A stretch of DNA of 12,788 nucleotides from Pseudomonadota bacterium (GTDB lineage Bacteria > Pseudomonadota > Gammaproteobacteria > Steroidobacterales > Steroidobacteraceae). Below, in pieces: positions 5,333 through 12,627 of the stretch. Numbering within the stretch: the stretch's first letter is position 1; the number at the start of each line of letters is the position of its first letter. Below the pieces are notes generated by a model. That model did not search any database, was not told where the DNA came from, and was given only the letters and a program-made list of their open reading frames with translations. The DNA lies in the NCBI GenBank assembly GCA_021850555.1, contig JAJZLX010000322.1, forward strand, positions 12,273-25,060, given 5' to 3'. A program made the position numbers and the translations under genes.

Positions 5333-5992
5333 TTGACCCCAATAGAGTTCGCATACCAGCATTTCGGCCGGCACATCGCCCCCGAAAACCCAACGGCCTG
5401 GCTCTATCAGCCCGGTCTGCTCCTGCAGGACGGCCCGCGCCGCGCCGCGGGGACCCGCAATGCAGGCATGGGCGGGACTATCGTGTGGATCGGTGAGTCC
5501 TGCGTGAAGGTCTACGGGCCGGATTATCGGGATAAAGGCTACCCCGCGAGCGGAGACTCCAAGGAGGGACGAGTCTTTGTCACCAACATGTGCCTCAAAG
5601 TGCCCGATGAGCCCTGGATTGCTGTGATTTTCGGCAAACCGGGCGCGGATCCGGCCAAGCTCGTGCTGAACGGCGTAGGTTGCTCGACCGTCGCGTATTA
5701 CGACACGAAGCTCGGGGTGCGCTGGTTCGAGCCGAAAGCGCTCGCGCGGGCCGCTGCCGGCTTCGATGGGCTCAGCGTGAGCGAGGCTATGGATACGATT
5801 CGTATCGTCGAGGCACAGCGAGCCGTGAGGCTCTATTCGTACGAAGTGGCGCCGCATGACCTTGTGCGCCTGGAGAAAATCCGTGCGAAGTGCCCGACGG
5901 CTGTGCGCGCAGCAGGAACGTTCCTGCGGGCCGGGACGATGCGCGCCGGATTGCTCTCCTCTTATCTCAAAGAGATCCGTCGTGGTTCATGA
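5333..5992 (+). CDS. csf1: Csf1-like protein, first gene of the type IV-A cas operon
   Basis: The 219-aa product is called Csf1-like mainly by position, size and linkage to csf3, csf2 and casDinG; Csf1 is the small Cas8-like large subunit of the type IV complex. Classical Csf1 has a CxxC zinc finger. Here the only cysteines are C57, C87, C117 and C187, all isolated, so that feature is missing or changed. Visible parts: a Gly-rich segment AGTRNAGMGGTIVWIGESC (39-57), a beta-rich middle, and a basic helical C-terminus (176-219). The start is TTG: GGAG at 5322-5325 precedes it by 7 bases, and an in-frame TGA lies just upstream at 5327-5329, so the frame cannot begin earlier. Its end overlaps the next gene. 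A new subunit unrelated to Csf1 is possible. Confidence 0.6.
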   Translation: MTPIEFAYQHFGRHIAPENPTAWLYQPGLLLQDGPRRAAGTRNAGMGGTIVWIGESCVKVYGPDYRDKGYPASGDSKEGRVFVTNMCLKVPDEPWIAVIFGKPGADPAKLVLNGVGCSTVAYYDTKLGVRWFEPKALARAAAGFDGLSVSEAMDTIRIVEAQRAVRLYSYEVAPHDLVRLEKIRAKCPTAVRAAGTFLRAGTMRAGLLSSYLKEIRRGS

Positions 5993-6530
5993 GACTGTGA
6001 TCAAACTCGAGTCAGTGCCGAAGACTCTCTACGAGCTGCACCATCGGGTGTGGCGGATGCTCGCGCGCTCGAGCGAGGAGCCGCGGGATTTTCTCTACGC
6101 CCTCGATCACGATCGCGGTGAGCTCTATGTGCGTGCCGGTAGCACTCGTGAGGGGCTCGGACCGTGGCGGGAACTCGAGCCGCTCGTCGAAGGCCGCAGG
6201 TACGTCGCAGTTGGAGCGCTCGTGCTCGATGCCACACGTACGCGGGTGCGAGGCCAGCAGGCCCTCGGCTGGCGCCATCCGCTGGTGCTCGAGCGACGCG
6301 TGCGTCCGATGTTCGAGCGGTTCATGCGTCTCGAATCTCTCTCGATCTCACCAGCGCGCGCCGAACCCTTCGGCAAAAACACGGGCCAGGATATCTATTT
6401 CACTCCGCTGCGAGTGCGCGCCAAAGGGACCGTGATTGACGCTGAGGCCGCCAACACTGTGCTTCAGCAGGGTATCGGCCGCGCGCGGGCCTTCGGGTTC
6501 GGAGCGCTGCATTTTATTTCAGAGGACTGA
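5982..6530 (+). CDS. csf5: Small Cas6-like protein in the Csf5 position
   Basis: The 182-aa protein looks like a Cas6 endoribonuclease, which cuts pre-crRNA at the repeat and often stays on the 3' hairpin. Evidence: LYELHHRVWRMLARS at 16-30, with Tyr17 and His20 placed like the catalytic pair of Cas6e; RDFLYALD (35-42); and a C-terminal Gly-rich loop GIGRARAFGFGALHF (164-178). The GTG at 5982 overlaps csf1 by 11 bp and has AAAGAGA upstream; a GTG at 5997 would give 177 aa. It is shorter than typical Csf5 or Cas6e (about 200-250). A second, more canonical Cas6e lies at 10808, so the locus has two. It may serve the array 1 repeats, or act as a structural subunit. Cas6 fold is likely; the Csf5 name is by context. 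Confidence 0.65.
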   Translation: MVHETVIKLESVPKTLYELHHRVWRMLARSSEEPRDFLYALDHDRGELYVRAGSTREGLGPWRELEPLVEGRRYVAVGALVLDATRTRVRGQQALGWRHPLVLERRVRPMFERFMRLESLSISPARAEPFGKNTGQDIYFTPLRVRAKGTVIDAEAANTVLQQGIGRARAFGFGALHFISED

Positions 6531-6537
6531 GGCTCCC

Positions 6538-7269
6538 ATGACCGAGGCATTTCGCGTTACCGCAGAACTTTCTACGCCGCTGATCCTCTCCGGCGATACC
6601 TATCTCACCCTCGATGCGCTGCTCAGCGGCGTGCTGTTCGAGGAGACCGGTAGCGTCGAGCGGGCGCTTACCGAGATTCCACTCGAGCGCACTCACGGGG
6701 TGTGGCACGGCTCGAGCGTCTTTCTGGACTCTTGCGCGATTCGTACCACCGAGCCGTTCAAGTCCGGGCTATCGATGCGCGATATCGACTCCGGGGCGCT
6801 CGAGCGCCTGGCGCTGGGTAGAGTCAGCCGCGGCGCGCGGCGCGGCGAGATCGCACAGATCGATACGGTTCGAGGCGCGTACCAGTCGTCACTCGAGTGC
6901 TACAGCGCCTACCGCACACCGCGAGTGTACTGGTACGGCTACGGTCGGATCGATGCGGCCGAAGAGCTGCTCAGCTGTTTACCTGCTATCGGCAAGAAGC
7001 GCCGACAGGGCTACGGGCAGGTCGCGCATCTCGAGATCGAGCCGATCGATGAGGATCTCTCGCTCTCGCGGATCGTCGCCGGCGAGCGCGTCGCGATGCG
7101 GCCGATCCCGCTCGAGGACTGGCAGCATCTCTACCCCGACGCCCCTGCATCTTCGATCGGGTGCACGCGGCCAGCACCGCCGTACTTTGAGGGTGAGGCG
7201 CACCTGTGCGCGATCCCGCCGGCGCGGGAAGTGTTTTGGAGCAAGCACGACAAACGGTTTGTTTTTTAG
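6538..7269 (+). CDS. csf3: Csf3, Cas5-like subunit of the type IV complex
   Basis: Csf3 is the Cas5-like RAMP protein that caps the crRNA 5' end. The 243-aa product starts FRVTAELSTPLILSGDTYLT (5-24), a first RAMP strand followed by LDALLSGVLFEE (25-36), a pattern I associate with Csf3. It has a Gly-rich loop IGKKRRQGYGQV (151-162) and a Tyr-rich RVYWYGYGRID just before it. The ATG is 7 bp after the preceding stop, with AGAGGA 12 bases upstream. Order relative to csf2 is swapped compared with the csf1-csf2-csf3 order I recall for Acidithiobacillus. The C-terminal 45 residues with EVFWSKHDKRFVF look like an ordinary beta end. Well supported by fold pattern and context. Confidence 0.75.
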   Translation: MTEAFRVTAELSTPLILSGDTYLTLDALLSGVLFEETGSVERALTEIPLERTHGVWHGSSVFLDSCAIRTTEPFKSGLSMRDIDSGALERLALGRVSRGARRGEIAQIDTVRGAYQSSLECYSAYRTPRVYWYGYGRIDAAEELLSCLPAIGKKRRQGYGQVAHLEIEPIDEDLSLSRIVAGERVAMRPIPLEDWQHLYPDAPASSIGCTRPAPPYFEGEAHLCAIPPAREVFWSKHDKRFVF

Positions 7270-7316
7270 CGCAGACCCTGCGCGATCTTTATTCATCACA
7301 ATCGAGGTTATCCGTC

Positions 7317-8426
7317 ATGCGTAAAGTCATCGTTCTTAAGGGCGAAATCGTCGCCGAACAGCCAATCTCATACAGCGTCCCCGGCGCCCCGAAGGGCGCC
7401 GACCACAAGCTGCCGCGCCTCGGCAGACAGCTCTACCTCACTGCGTCCGGACTGCGCGGAGTGCTGCGACACGCGGCGACTGAGATCGTCATGGACATGA
7501 TCGATGCCGATCAGGCGCGCTCGAAACTCTCGCTCGATGACTACTTCCTGCTCGCTATGGGTGGGGTGAAGGATGCGAAAAACCCGGCGCAGAAGAAAAA
7601 GAACGGCAAGTCCGCAGAGCCGAGCGACGAGAGCGCCGAGGGCGATGACGCGGAGAAGACGACCGTGTCGGAGGCGGATATCGTGCGTATGGTGCGCGCG
7701 AATCGGTTTGCGCGGACTCGCAATCCCCTGGTGTGCCTGTTCGGCTCGATGCGCCACGGCGTGAGCGGCTCGCTTTACTGCGCGCATGCGATCGCGCCGG
7801 AGTCGACCGATTCCACCCGCGTGCGTCACGTTCGTGCAAACGACTTCCAGCGCGACCCGAGTGTGTTCGACCGGCTCGAGAGCAGCGTGCTCGATTCGTT
7901 CATCGCGCGCCAGGCTGATGCGGCCGTCCGGTCCGAGGGCAACAAGCGGATCAAGGCTCTCGAACAGGAGCAGAAGAAGTTGCGACGCGGGGACAATACC
8001 GCGCGGCTGAAAGAGATCGAGGCGGAGCTCGAGGAGATCAAGGCCTCGCTGCCTTCCGACGTGCAACTCCAGCTGCCGAACATCACCTACGAGGCCATCC
8101 CCGCAGGCACTGTGTTCGCGCACGAGTTCACGCTCTCTAACCCGACGGATGCGGAAGTGGCCCTGTTTTTGCGCGCGCTCGATCGGTTCGCGCTGAACCC
8201 GCTGATCGGCGGTCACCGCGCACACGGCCTCGGCCGGGTGAGCGGGCACTGGAGCGTGCGGATGCGACCGGCCGGCGAGCGCGAGTTCGCCGATATGGGC
8301 GAGGTGGCGTTCGCTGGTGATTTCACAGGATTGAAGCTTACCGGTCGTATCGCTGAGTTCTTCGCGAGCTGGGATGCGCAGAAAGATGCGCTCGATTTCA
8401 CCGAGGCCGGGATCGCCGCGGCGTGA
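7317..8426 (+). CDS. csf2: Csf2, Cas7-like backbone subunit with charged insertion and coiled coil
   Basis: Csf2 is the Cas7-like backbone that polymerises along the crRNA. The 369-aa protein shows Cas7/RAMP marks: PRLGRQLYLTASGLRGVLRH (33-52), NPLVCLFGSM (136-145) with SGSLYCAHA, AIPAGTVFAHEFTL (260-273), and GGHRAHGLGRV (298-308). Two parts stand out. Residues 86-117 are a low-complexity Lys/Glu/Asp-rich insertion. Residues about 205-245 form a strongly charged predicted coiled coil (LEQEQKKLRRG, LKEIEAELEEIKASL). The ATG at 7317 has GAGG at 7304-7307, 9 bases upstream; the frame is open further up only inside csf3. I expect most relatives to be somewhat shorter. Confidence 0.8.
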   Translation: MRKVIVLKGEIVAEQPISYSVPGAPKGADHKLPRLGRQLYLTASGLRGVLRHAATEIVMDMIDADQARSKLSLDDYFLLAMGGVKDAKNPAQKKKNGKSAEPSDESAEGDDAEKTTVSEADIVRMVRANRFARTRNPLVCLFGSMRHGVSGSLYCAHAIAPESTDSTRVRHVRANDFQRDPSVFDRLESSVLDSFIARQADAAVRSEGNKRIKALEQEQKKLRRGDNTARLKEIEAELEEIKASLPSDVQLQLPNITYEAIPAGTVFAHEFTLSNPTDAEVALFLRALDRFALNPLIGGHRAHGLGRVSGHWSVRMRPAGEREFADMGEVAFAGDFTGLKLTGRIAEFFASWDAQKDALDFTEAGIAAA

Positions 8427-8481
8427 CCGCGGAGGAGTTTCCAGGACCCGAAGACCGCATGGATCTCGATAGGAGTCTGTC

Positions 8482-10758
8482 ATGTCTAAGTTGATCGCGT
8501 CTGAGGTTATCGTGGCACACGGCCGTGCGGTTGGACTGCGGCGCAACGCTGTGCAGGGTGAGTATGCAGATTACGTCCAGCGCGGCATCGCTGCGGCACG
8601 CAAGGAGGGCTACGGTCAGTTGCTGGTCGAAGCCGAAACCGGTACCGGCAAGACGCTCGGCTATCTCGTTGCGGCCGGGCTCGACTGTGCGCGCAACAAT
8701 TCGCGCGCAATCGTGGCTACGCATACCGTTGCGCTGCAGCGACAGATCCTGCGCTTCGAGCAAAGCGGCCGCATCTGCCCGGAATGCGACATGTCCCGGG
8801 CGCTCACGATCATCAAGTCGGCCACCGGCAAGCAGCTCACCGCGGGCCTGCGGCTCGGGATGCGAAATTTCCTCGATACTGACAGAGCGCTGCGGGCCGC
8901 AGAACGCGTGCTCGGCGCAGGCGGCGTGAAGCGCGAAGTGCGCGCGCAGGCCGAATCGTTCGCGGATTGGGCGCGGCTCAACCCCGGAGCTCAGATCCAG
9001 TCGTTTCTCGAGGAGGAGGGGCTCGCGGCTCTGCCCGGAGGGCTGCTGTTCGAGGATGTGTGCGTTACGGGCGCGTCGCGCAAGAGCGAGGTGTCTTATC
9101 TGAAGTACCTCGAGCACGTCGCCGCGTCCAAGCGTGCCGATATCCTGGTGACCAACCACGCGATGCTGATGACGAACTCGGTGCGCGGGCGCAACCGACT
9201 GCTGCACGCCGAGGACGATGACCGTGAGGTGTGCGCGCTGATCATCGACGAATGCGACCGGTTCGAGCAGGCCGCGCGCTCGGCGACGAGCGACCTGGTG
9301 CCGATCCTGCCGATCGCGCAAGCACTGGCGGACTTAGCAGGATCGCACGCGGGCAAGAAGATCGAGAACGCGCAGGCGGCGGTGGAGAAACTGCGCGCGA
9401 TGCTGTCCGATCTTCGCGAGCACGGAGACGATGAGCGCGAGGAAGAAGTCCAGTTCTGGGACGAACTCGAACCTCCTGTCAGGCTGCGCGTGCTCAAACA
9501 GCTCACCGCCGCCTACGAAGCATTGGTCCCGTTGACCGACGTCAAGAAGAGCGCAGATGAAGCGCTGGAGTCGATCCAGAGCTATACCGAAGCGCTCGGC
9601 AACGTCATCGGGCGGATCGGCAAAACCTCCGCGGATACCTCGAGCGATGGGGTTGTGGCCTTGCGGTGGTCGCCGACCCGCCACTACCCCTCCATTCGCA
9701 CGTTCCGGCTGCGGCCCGCGCGCTTGCTGAAGCGCATGTGGGATGTGTGGGTGAGCGGAGATGGCGAGGAACAGGAGGAGGACCCGTGCCGGGCGAAGGC
9801 GCTCGTGCTCACATCGGCTACGGTCGGAATGCCTTCAGAGAACGGCCGGGTGAACTTCACTGAGATGGCCACGGTGTACGGAGTCTATGGAGAGCGTAAC
9901 GCCTGCCATGCGCTGAACGCCTCGGGCGAGGGCCAGTTCGCACCGCCGAGATTCGGCGCAGTCGAATTCGTGTTCTCACACCCCAGCGCCCCGCCGGTGT
10001 ACCTCTCCGAAGAGGAGGCAGATGAGGGGCATCGAGAGCTGAACCCACAGTGGGTGCAGTACACGGTCAAAGGGATCCTGGCCGCACACGCGCGCGGCGG
10101 GCGTACGCTGGTGCTCACGAACTCGTACCGGGCTACCGAGGCGATTTGCGACGCGCTGCGCAAGGCCAAAGGTGCGATCAAGCCTATCGAGAAGACCGCA
10201 AGCACGAATCAAGAGATGTGCATACGAGCGTTCGTGTCCGATCCTAATGGCGTGTTCGTCTCACCTGGCGCTTGGGAGGGATTTGACATCAGCCAGCGCA
10301 TCGGCCCTGACGGAAAGAAACTCGGCAACGCGATCAAGCATGTGGTGGTCACCCAGGTCCCATTCGCCGCGCCGGACGGCCCGTTCGGCAAAGCGCTCGA
10401 TCGTCACCTGCGCCGGCGAGGATACAGCGAGTCTCAAGCGCGCGGACTGCAGTTCAATCAGCTCTTTGCCGAGGCGGTCCGCAAGTTCAAACAGGGCTTC
10501 GGTCGCGGGATCCGCGGGGCTCAGGACAGCTTCACGCTCTGGATCACCGACCCGCGCTTCCCGCGCTCTGAGCTCGCCGGAATGCTGCGGACCTCTGGCA
10601 ATACGCAGCGGGTCGAGACGAAGTTGAGACTCGCGATCCCGAAGCGCTTTCGCGTTTCTGTTGACGGGGATTCGCCCTGGGACTGCGGTAGCGTCCTGAT
10701 GCTCGACGGCACAGTGCTCGACGCGGACACACTCGCGGAAAAAGCCGACGCTGCGTGA
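8482..10758 (+). CDS. csf4: Csf4/CasDinG, XPD-type helicase of type IV-A
   Basis: CasDinG is the 5'-3' superfamily 2 DNA helicase required by type IV-A interference in place of Cas3. The 758-aa protein has Walker A AETGTGKT (51-58), HTVALQRQ (81-88), VTNHAMLM (223-230), motif II DECD (256-259), LTSATVGM (443-450), GAWEGFD (596-602) and motif VI QGFGRGIR (671-678). Between the N-terminal motifs there are only C99, C102 and C194; the four-cysteine Fe-S set of cellular DinG is not complete, as reported for CasDinG with a vestigial Fe-S domain. Residues 265-440 are the expected arch-type insertion. AGGAG lies 6 bases before the ATG. The motif II sequence DECD in place of DEAH is uncommon. No nuclease domain is visible. 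Confidence 0.92.
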   Translation: MSKLIASEVIVAHGRAVGLRRNAVQGEYADYVQRGIAAARKEGYGQLLVEAETGTGKTLGYLVAAGLDCARNNSRAIVATHTVALQRQILRFEQSGRICPECDMSRALTIIKSATGKQLTAGLRLGMRNFLDTDRALRAAERVLGAGGVKREVRAQAESFADWARLNPGAQIQSFLEEEGLAALPGGLLFEDVCVTGASRKSEVSYLKYLEHVAASKRADILVTNHAMLMTNSVRGRNRLLHAEDDDREVCALIIDECDRFEQAARSATSDLVPILPIAQALADLAGSHAGKKIENAQAAVEKLRAMLSDLREHGDDEREEEVQFWDELEPPVRLRVLKQLTAAYEALVPLTDVKKSADEALESIQSYTEALGNVIGRIGKTSADTSSDGVVALRWSPTRHYPSIRTFRLRPARLLKRMWDVWVSGDGEEQEEDPCRAKALVLTSATVGMPSENGRVNFTEMATVYGVYGERNACHALNASGEGQFAPPRFGAVEFVFSHPSAPPVYLSEEEADEGHRELNPQWVQYTVKGILAAHARGGRTLVLTNSYRATEAICDALRKAKGAIKPIEKTASTNQEMCIRAFVSDPNGVFVSPGAWEGFDISQRIGPDGKKLGNAIKHVVVTQVPFAAPDGPFGKALDRHLRRRGYSESQARGLQFNQLFAEAVRKFKQGFGRGIRGAQDSFTLWITDPRFPRSELAGMLRTSGNTQRVETKLRLAIPKRFRVSVDGDSPWDCGSVLMLDGTVLDADTLAEKADAA

Positions 10759-10807
10759 GCATGAGTGACAACGTTGCTGGATTCGAACAGAACCGCAGGA
10801 GTTAGTC

Positions 10808-11491
10808 ATGCTGGCTACATCTGAACTTTGCGCGGTGCATGGCCGAAATGCGCTTCACTCGATTTCGGCTGCTCCCGAGCGGGCACAGGCGGCCGCACCT
10901 GTGTATCTATCCACTTTAACTCTTTCCCCGTCGCATCTGGCCGCGGCGCGCGATTTGGCGAGTCCGTACGAACTGCACCGCACTTTGGCGCGTGTTTTTG
11001 GCGATGCCAAGCCCGGAGCAGACCGCTTCCTGTGGCGACAGGAGGACCGCACGATACTCGTGCAATCAACGACGCGGGGTGACTGGGAGACGCTCGAGGA
11101 AGGCTATTGCGAGGCTCTCGAGACGGATCGAGCGAGAGCGCTTGCGGACGTGACGGCGCCCGACGCGCGTTGGGGGTTTCGTCTGAGTGCAAACCCGACG
11201 GTGCGCCGCGGCGGCCAGCGCGTCGGGATCGCGCGTCCCTATGAGGCGCTTCTGTGGCTGCATCGGCAGGGGCTCAGCGGCGGCTTTAGGATCGAGCATG
11301 CTTCAATGCAGAAGATCGAACGGCTCGAGATCCACAATGCGCGTACCCAGGCGCGCATGCGGTTCATCCGGGCGTCTTTCGAGGGGGTCCTTACTGTGCG
11401 CGATAACGAACTATTCGGCGCGGCGCTCGCGCGCGGGCTCGGACACGGCAAATCCTTCGGGATGGGGCTGGTCGTGCTGACGCCGGTTTGA
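10808..11491 (+). CDS. cas6e: Cas6e pre-crRNA endoribonuclease
   Basis: Cas6e (CasE) cuts I-E-type repeats at the base of the hairpin. From residue 32 the sequence follows Thermus Cas6e closely: VYLSTLTLSP (32-41), RDLASPYELHRTLARVF (48-64), ILVQS (83-87), RLSANPT (125-131), RASFEGVLTV (188-197), and the Gly-rich loop GLGHGKSFGMGLV (210-222). Tyr54 and His57 correspond to the catalytic Tyr23 and His26 of Thermus when counted from Val32. AGGAG lies 6 bases before the ATG at 10808 and supports that start, which gives a 31-residue extension unusual for the family. A GTG at 10901 would give the standard 196-aa protein. It sits 49 bp after casDinG and 22 bp before cas1. A I-E effector is absent, so it presumably serves the type IV complex. 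Confidence 0.9.
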   Translation: MLATSELCAVHGRNALHSISAAPERAQAAAPVYLSTLTLSPSHLAAARDLASPYELHRTLARVFGDAKPGADRFLWRQEDRTILVQSTTRGDWETLEEGYCEALETDRARALADVTAPDARWGFRLSANPTVRRGGQRVGIARPYEALLWLHRQGLSGGFRIEHASMQKIERLEIHNARTQARMRFIRASFEGVLTVRDNELFGAALARGLGHGKSFGMGLVVLTPV

Positions 11492-11513
11492 GACGAGGAG
11501 GGACGGGCGCGTC

Positions 11514-12338
11514 GTGAGATTGTTGCCCATAAAAGAGCGGCGGTTGTTTCTCTTCGTTGGCGCGGCCCAGGTGGACGTGCGGGACGGCTCATTCGTCGTG
11601 TCGAGGACGGACGGGATACGTACGGCCATTCCACTGGGCGCCCTCGCATGTGTCGTCCTCGAGCCGGGTACACGAGTCTCGCACGCAGCGGTCGCACTCG
11701 CCGCGCGAGTAGGTGTTGTGCTTCTATGGATGGGCGAGGGTGCGACGCGGCTGTATTCGGCCGGCCATCCGGGAGGTGCGAGTGCGGAAAAGATTCTGCG
11801 GCAGGCGGCTTGCGCGCTCGATCCGGCCCGAAGGCTGCGCGTGGCGCGTGCGTTTTACGTGCGGCGATTTGGCGTTCAGCCTCCGCCGTGCCGAACTGTT
11901 GAACAATTGCGTGGCTTCGAAGGCATTCGCGTTCGCGAGGCATATCAGCGCCTCGCTCTCGTTCACGGCATCGAATGGGGAGGGCGTGAGACTGAACGCA
12001 GAGAGTGGTCCCGTCAAGACCTACCGAACCGGTGCCTGTCGGTCGCGAACGCTTGCCTCTATGGTCTAGTCGAGGCAGCGGTTCTCGTGGCGGGCTATTC
12101 ACCTGCTATCGGTTTCGTGCATTGGAACCGGCCGCTCGCTTTCGTCTATGACATCGCGGATTTGTACAAATTGGAGACGGTTGTCCCGGCTGCGTTTGCT
12201 GTGGCCGCATCCTTCCCCACACAACCGGAGCGGGCTGTGCGATGCGCCTGCCGGGAGCGATTTAAGGACAGCCAGCTGCTGAGAGGCATGATCAAAGATA
12301 TCGAGAGCGTTCTGGACCATGGTGGTGGTAGTTCTTGA
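11514..12338 (+). CDS. cas1: Cas1, I-E-type spacer integrase
   Basis: Cas1 is the integrase of CRISPR adaptation; with Cas2 it inserts new spacers at the leader end. The 274-aa protein is clearly the I-E type: LEPGTRVSHAAVALAARVG (49-67), EQLRGFEGIRVR (130-141) and AIGFVHWNRPLAFVYDIADL (198-217). The metal ligands are present: Glu136, His203, Asp213 and Asp216 (E. coli Glu141, His208, Asp218, Asp221 by alignment from memory). It lacks the long Pro-rich tail of E. coli Cas1. The GTG at 11514 follows GAGGAGG by about 12 bases. It overlaps cas2 by 20 bp. Nothing suggests decay, so adaptation should be functional. Its presence in a type IV operon is unusual. Confidence 0.95.
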   Translation: MRLLPIKERRLFLFVGAAQVDVRDGSFVVSRTDGIRTAIPLGALACVVLEPGTRVSHAAVALAARVGVVLLWMGEGATRLYSAGHPGGASAEKILRQAACALDPARRLRVARAFYVRRFGVQPPPCRTVEQLRGFEGIRVREAYQRLALVHGIEWGGRETERREWSRQDLPNRCLSVANACLYGLVEAAVLVAGYSPAIGFVHWNRPLAFVYDIADLYKLETVVPAAFAVAASFPTQPERAVRCACRERFKDSQLLRGMIKDIESVLDHGGGSS

Positions 12339-12597
12339 GAATGCACCGCCCAGGCTGTGTGGGCGGCTGCGCTTGTGGTTTATCGAGATGCGGATTGGCG
12401 TATACGTTGGGGCTGGCGGAGGGGCTTTGCGCGCATTGATATGGGCGGAAATCGAGCGTGAAATTGGCGACGGCGGCGCGCTTATGATGTGGCGAGCGCC
12501 CGCAGAGGAGGGGTTCGATTGGAAGGCGACAGGGCCTGGACAGATGCCGTGGAGCGACTTCGACGGGTTGCGGTTGCCGGGCCATATGTTGAGATAA
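12319..12597 (+). CDS. cas2: Cas2, I-E type
   Basis: Cas2e forms the dimer that bridges two Cas1 dimers in the integration complex. The 92-aa protein matches the E. coli family throughout: MVVVVLENAPPRLCGRLRLW (1-20), IEMRIGVYVG (22-31), LIWAEIE (40-46), MMWRAPAEEGFDWKATG (56-72) and DFDGLRLPG (79-87). Length is the usual 90-95. The ATG overlaps the end of cas1 by 20 bp, so translation is probably coupled; no separate strong ribosome binding site is seen. It ends 30 bp before the first repeat of array 2, leaving a very short non-coding leader. Confidence 0.94.
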   Translation: MVVVVLENAPPRLCGRLRLWFIEMRIGVYVGAGGGALRALIWAEIEREIGDGGALMMWRAPAEEGFDWKATGPGQMPWSDFDGLRLPGHMLR

Positions 12598-12627
12598 ATT
12601 GGGGGATATCAGTGGGTTAAAGGAAGG
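12598..12627 (+). promoter_or_regulatory. Short leader of array 2 with a consensus IHF site
   Basis: TATCAGTGGGTTA at 12607-12619 matches WATCARNNNNTTR in all 13 positions and ends 8 bp before the first repeat, the place IHF occupies in I-E leaders. The last six bases before the repeat, GGAAGG (12622-12627), are identical to the last six of the repeat itself. Only 30 bp separate cas2 from the array, so any array promoter lies inside cas2 or transcription reads through. Confidence 0.6.

Noticed and set aside
7368..9321. Long antisense frames under csf2 and casDinG (392 and 307 aa)
   Set aside because: High-GC shadows of genes with clear family motifs; Arg/His-rich composition without domains.
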